Assembly: GCA_903925515.1 (NCBI GenBank)
Contig: CAIYFP010000046.1
Location: forward strand, 1 to 24,724
Length of the DNA: 24,724 nucleotides
From: an uncultured Verrucomicrobiota bacterium
GTDB lineage: Bacteria; Verrucomicrobiota; Verrucomicrobiia; Limisphaerales; UBA9464
Direction of reading: 5' to 3'
The position numbers and the translations under genes are program-made. Position 1 is the stretch's first letter. Every line of letters starts with the position of its first letter. This document shows, piece by piece, positions 23,466 through 24,724 of the stretch. The notes beneath the pieces were generated by a model. The model saw nothing but the letters and a program-made list of their open reading frames with translations, was not told where the DNA came from and did not search any database.

Positions 23466-24724
23466 TCAGGCCTCCACGGCGCCGGGGCGGCCGTCCTCGA
23501 CGACGAAGGACCTGCGCGTGACGACCCTTCCCCCGGGCTGGGTGACGTCCTCCACGGCGACGTAGTCGGCGCGCCATTGGTCGGGCGTGACGCGGCAGCG
23601 GACGTAGCCGCGCTCGCGGGAAAAGAAGCGCACGCAGGGGTTGAGTGCCCTGAGGCGGGACTCGGCCTCGGGGTCGAGCTTGCCGTTGCCGCCGCTCGTG
23701 ATGCTTGTGCCCACGAACTCCGTGGCGACCACCGGCGTGTCCCCCTTGCGATCGTCCACGCGCAGGTCGTTGACCCAGTTCGAGTGGATGTCGCCGGTGA
23801 GCACGACCGGGTTGGGGATGCGGCGTTCATGGAGGAAACGCCCGATGGCCATGCGCTCGGCGGCGGCGCCGGGCCACTGGTCCATGGAGTACAGGGCGTC
23901 GCCCCCGTCCTTCGCGGGAGGCCGTGCGACGAGGCCCATCATCACCTGCTGCGCAAGCACGTTCCATCGGGCGCGCGACGCGAGGAGGCGGGAGTCCATC
24001 CAGTTGCGCTGCGTCGCGCCGAGCAGGGAGTTGCGCGGGTCCAGCGCCGCGGCGTTGAGCGGGCTTGAAACGTCTCCGTTTGGCTGGTCCGTCCGGTACT
24101 GGCGCGTGTCGAGGACGAGGAACTCCGCGAGGCGCCCGAACGAGGCGGACCGGTACAGGTCCATGTGCGGCCCGCGCGGCAGGGAGGAGGCGCGCAGCGG
24201 CATGGCCTCGTAGTAGGCCTGGTACGCGGCCGCGCGGCGCACGAGGAACGCGGCGGGGTCGAAGTCCTTCTTCTCGGAGATGGCCCCGGCGTAGTTGTTG
24301 TCGAACTCATGGTCGTCCCATGTGACGAGCCATGGGCAGTCACGGTGCATCGCCTGGAGGGACGGGTCGGAACGGTAGAGCGCATGTCGGAGGCGGTACT
24401 CGTCCAGCGTCTCGATGCGGCGCTTCTCCGGGCCGTTGTGGCGTCGCACCTTCTTTTCCTGGCCGGGCCCCTCGTAGATGTAGTCCCCGAGATGGATCAC
24501 GAGGTCCGGCTGGTCCCGCCGCATGGCGTCGTAGGCGGTGAAAAGGCCGTCCTCGAAGTGCTGGCACGACGCGAACGCCATGAGCAGCTCGGCAGGCATG
24601 GATTCGGGGCCCGGCATCGTCCGGGTGCGCCCGACCGGGCTACGGGCGTCGTCCGAGGTGAAGCGGTACCAGTAGTGGCGCCCGGGCCGGAGGCCGTGGA
24701 CCTCGACATGAACCGAGTGCCCGA
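23466..24724 (-). CDS. phoD: PhoD-family alkaline phosphatase/phosphodiesterase (5' end beyond window)
   Basis: PhoD enzymes are secreted calcium/iron-dependent phosphatases that release phosphate from mono- and diesters. Metal-ligand motifs are in the expected order: GDYIYEG (near 24469-24489), TWDDHEFDNNYAG (near 24283-24323) and TGDIHSNW (near 23775-23799), with FASCQHFEDG upstream. The frame continues without a stop past the first in-window ATG at 24617 to the edge, encoding HYWYRFTSDDARSPVGRTRT, the end of the PhoD N-terminal beta domain. The start and any signal peptide are therefore outside the window. It lies 69 bases upstream of the transporter gene on the same strand; a link in function is not evident. 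Confidence 0.94.
   Translation of the reverse strand, partial: GHSVHVEVHGLRPGRHYWYRFTSDDARSPVGRTRTMPGPESMPAELLMAFASCQHFEDGLFTAYDAMRRDQPDLVIHLGDYIYEGPGQEKKVRRHNGPEKRRIETLDEYRLRHALYRSDPSLQAMHRDCPWLVTWDDHEFDNNYAGAISEKKDFDPAAFLVRRAAAYQAYYEAMPLRASSLPRGPHMDLYRSASFGRLAEFLVLDTRQYRTDQPNGDVSSPLNAAALDPRNSLLGATQRNWMDSRLLASRARWNVLAQQVMMGLVARPPAKDGGDALYSMDQWPGAAAERMAIGRFLHERRIPNPVVLTGDIHSNWVNDLRVDDRKGDTPVVATEFVGTSITSGGNGKLDPEAESRLRALNPCVRFFSRERGYVRCRVTPDQWRADYVAVEDVTQPGGRVVTRRSFVVEDGRPGAVEA

Noticed and set aside
20259..24068. A 1269-residue open frame on the + strand
   Set aside because: It lies fully antisense to the efflux transporter and the phosphatase gene, is very rich in Gly, Arg, His and Asp, and shows no domain. 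It is a by-product of high GC third positions on the other strand.

Overview
The window reads as a chromosomal segment of a GC-rich Gram-negative-type bacterium, most likely a member of the Verrucomicrobiota. I infer this from the style of RpoB, RpoC and the ribosomal proteins, from the pair of secreted FG-GAP/VCBS proteins (one carrying a c-type haem, one with ASPIC/UnbV domains), and from the outer-membrane efflux parts. The lineage is an inference from memory of these families; no search was run.

Region 1 (1-11729, + strand) is the classic transcription/translation cluster: the 3' end of a probable tRNA-Trp, tRNA-Ser(TGA), secE, nusG, rplK, rplA, rplJ, rplL, rpoB, rpoC, closed by a strong hairpin terminator at 11697-11729. 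Short intergenic gaps hold several clean hairpins (before rplK, before rplA, between rplJ and rplL, and between rplL and rpoB) that probably tune the levels of the individual products. The notable defect is in rplK: one base is missing near position 1401, so the L11 reading frame breaks at about residue 104, while the rest of a normal L11 C-terminus is intact in the next frame.

Region 2 (11730-12585) is about 850 bases with no convincing gene. It holds a few short direct and inverted repeats and separates the housekeeping cluster from the accessory genes.

Region 3 (12586-17807, + strand) is a two-gene, translationally coupled unit (ATGA overlap). The first gene is an exported protein with a CxxCH haem c site followed by calcium-type DxDxDG propeller repeats. 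The second is a 1218-residue exported protein built from two successive VCBS-propeller plus ASPIC/UnbV modules. The function of this pair is not known to me. It is the best candidate here for an undescribed extracytoplasmic system.

Region 4 (17822-24724, - strand, convergent with region 3) encodes a complete tripartite RND efflux pump in the order inner-membrane transporter, periplasmic adaptor, TolC-like outer-membrane lipoprotein, with 4-base ATGA overlaps between successive genes. Upstream of it, on the same strand, is a PhoD-type phosphodiesterase/alkaline phosphatase gene whose 5' end lies beyond the window.
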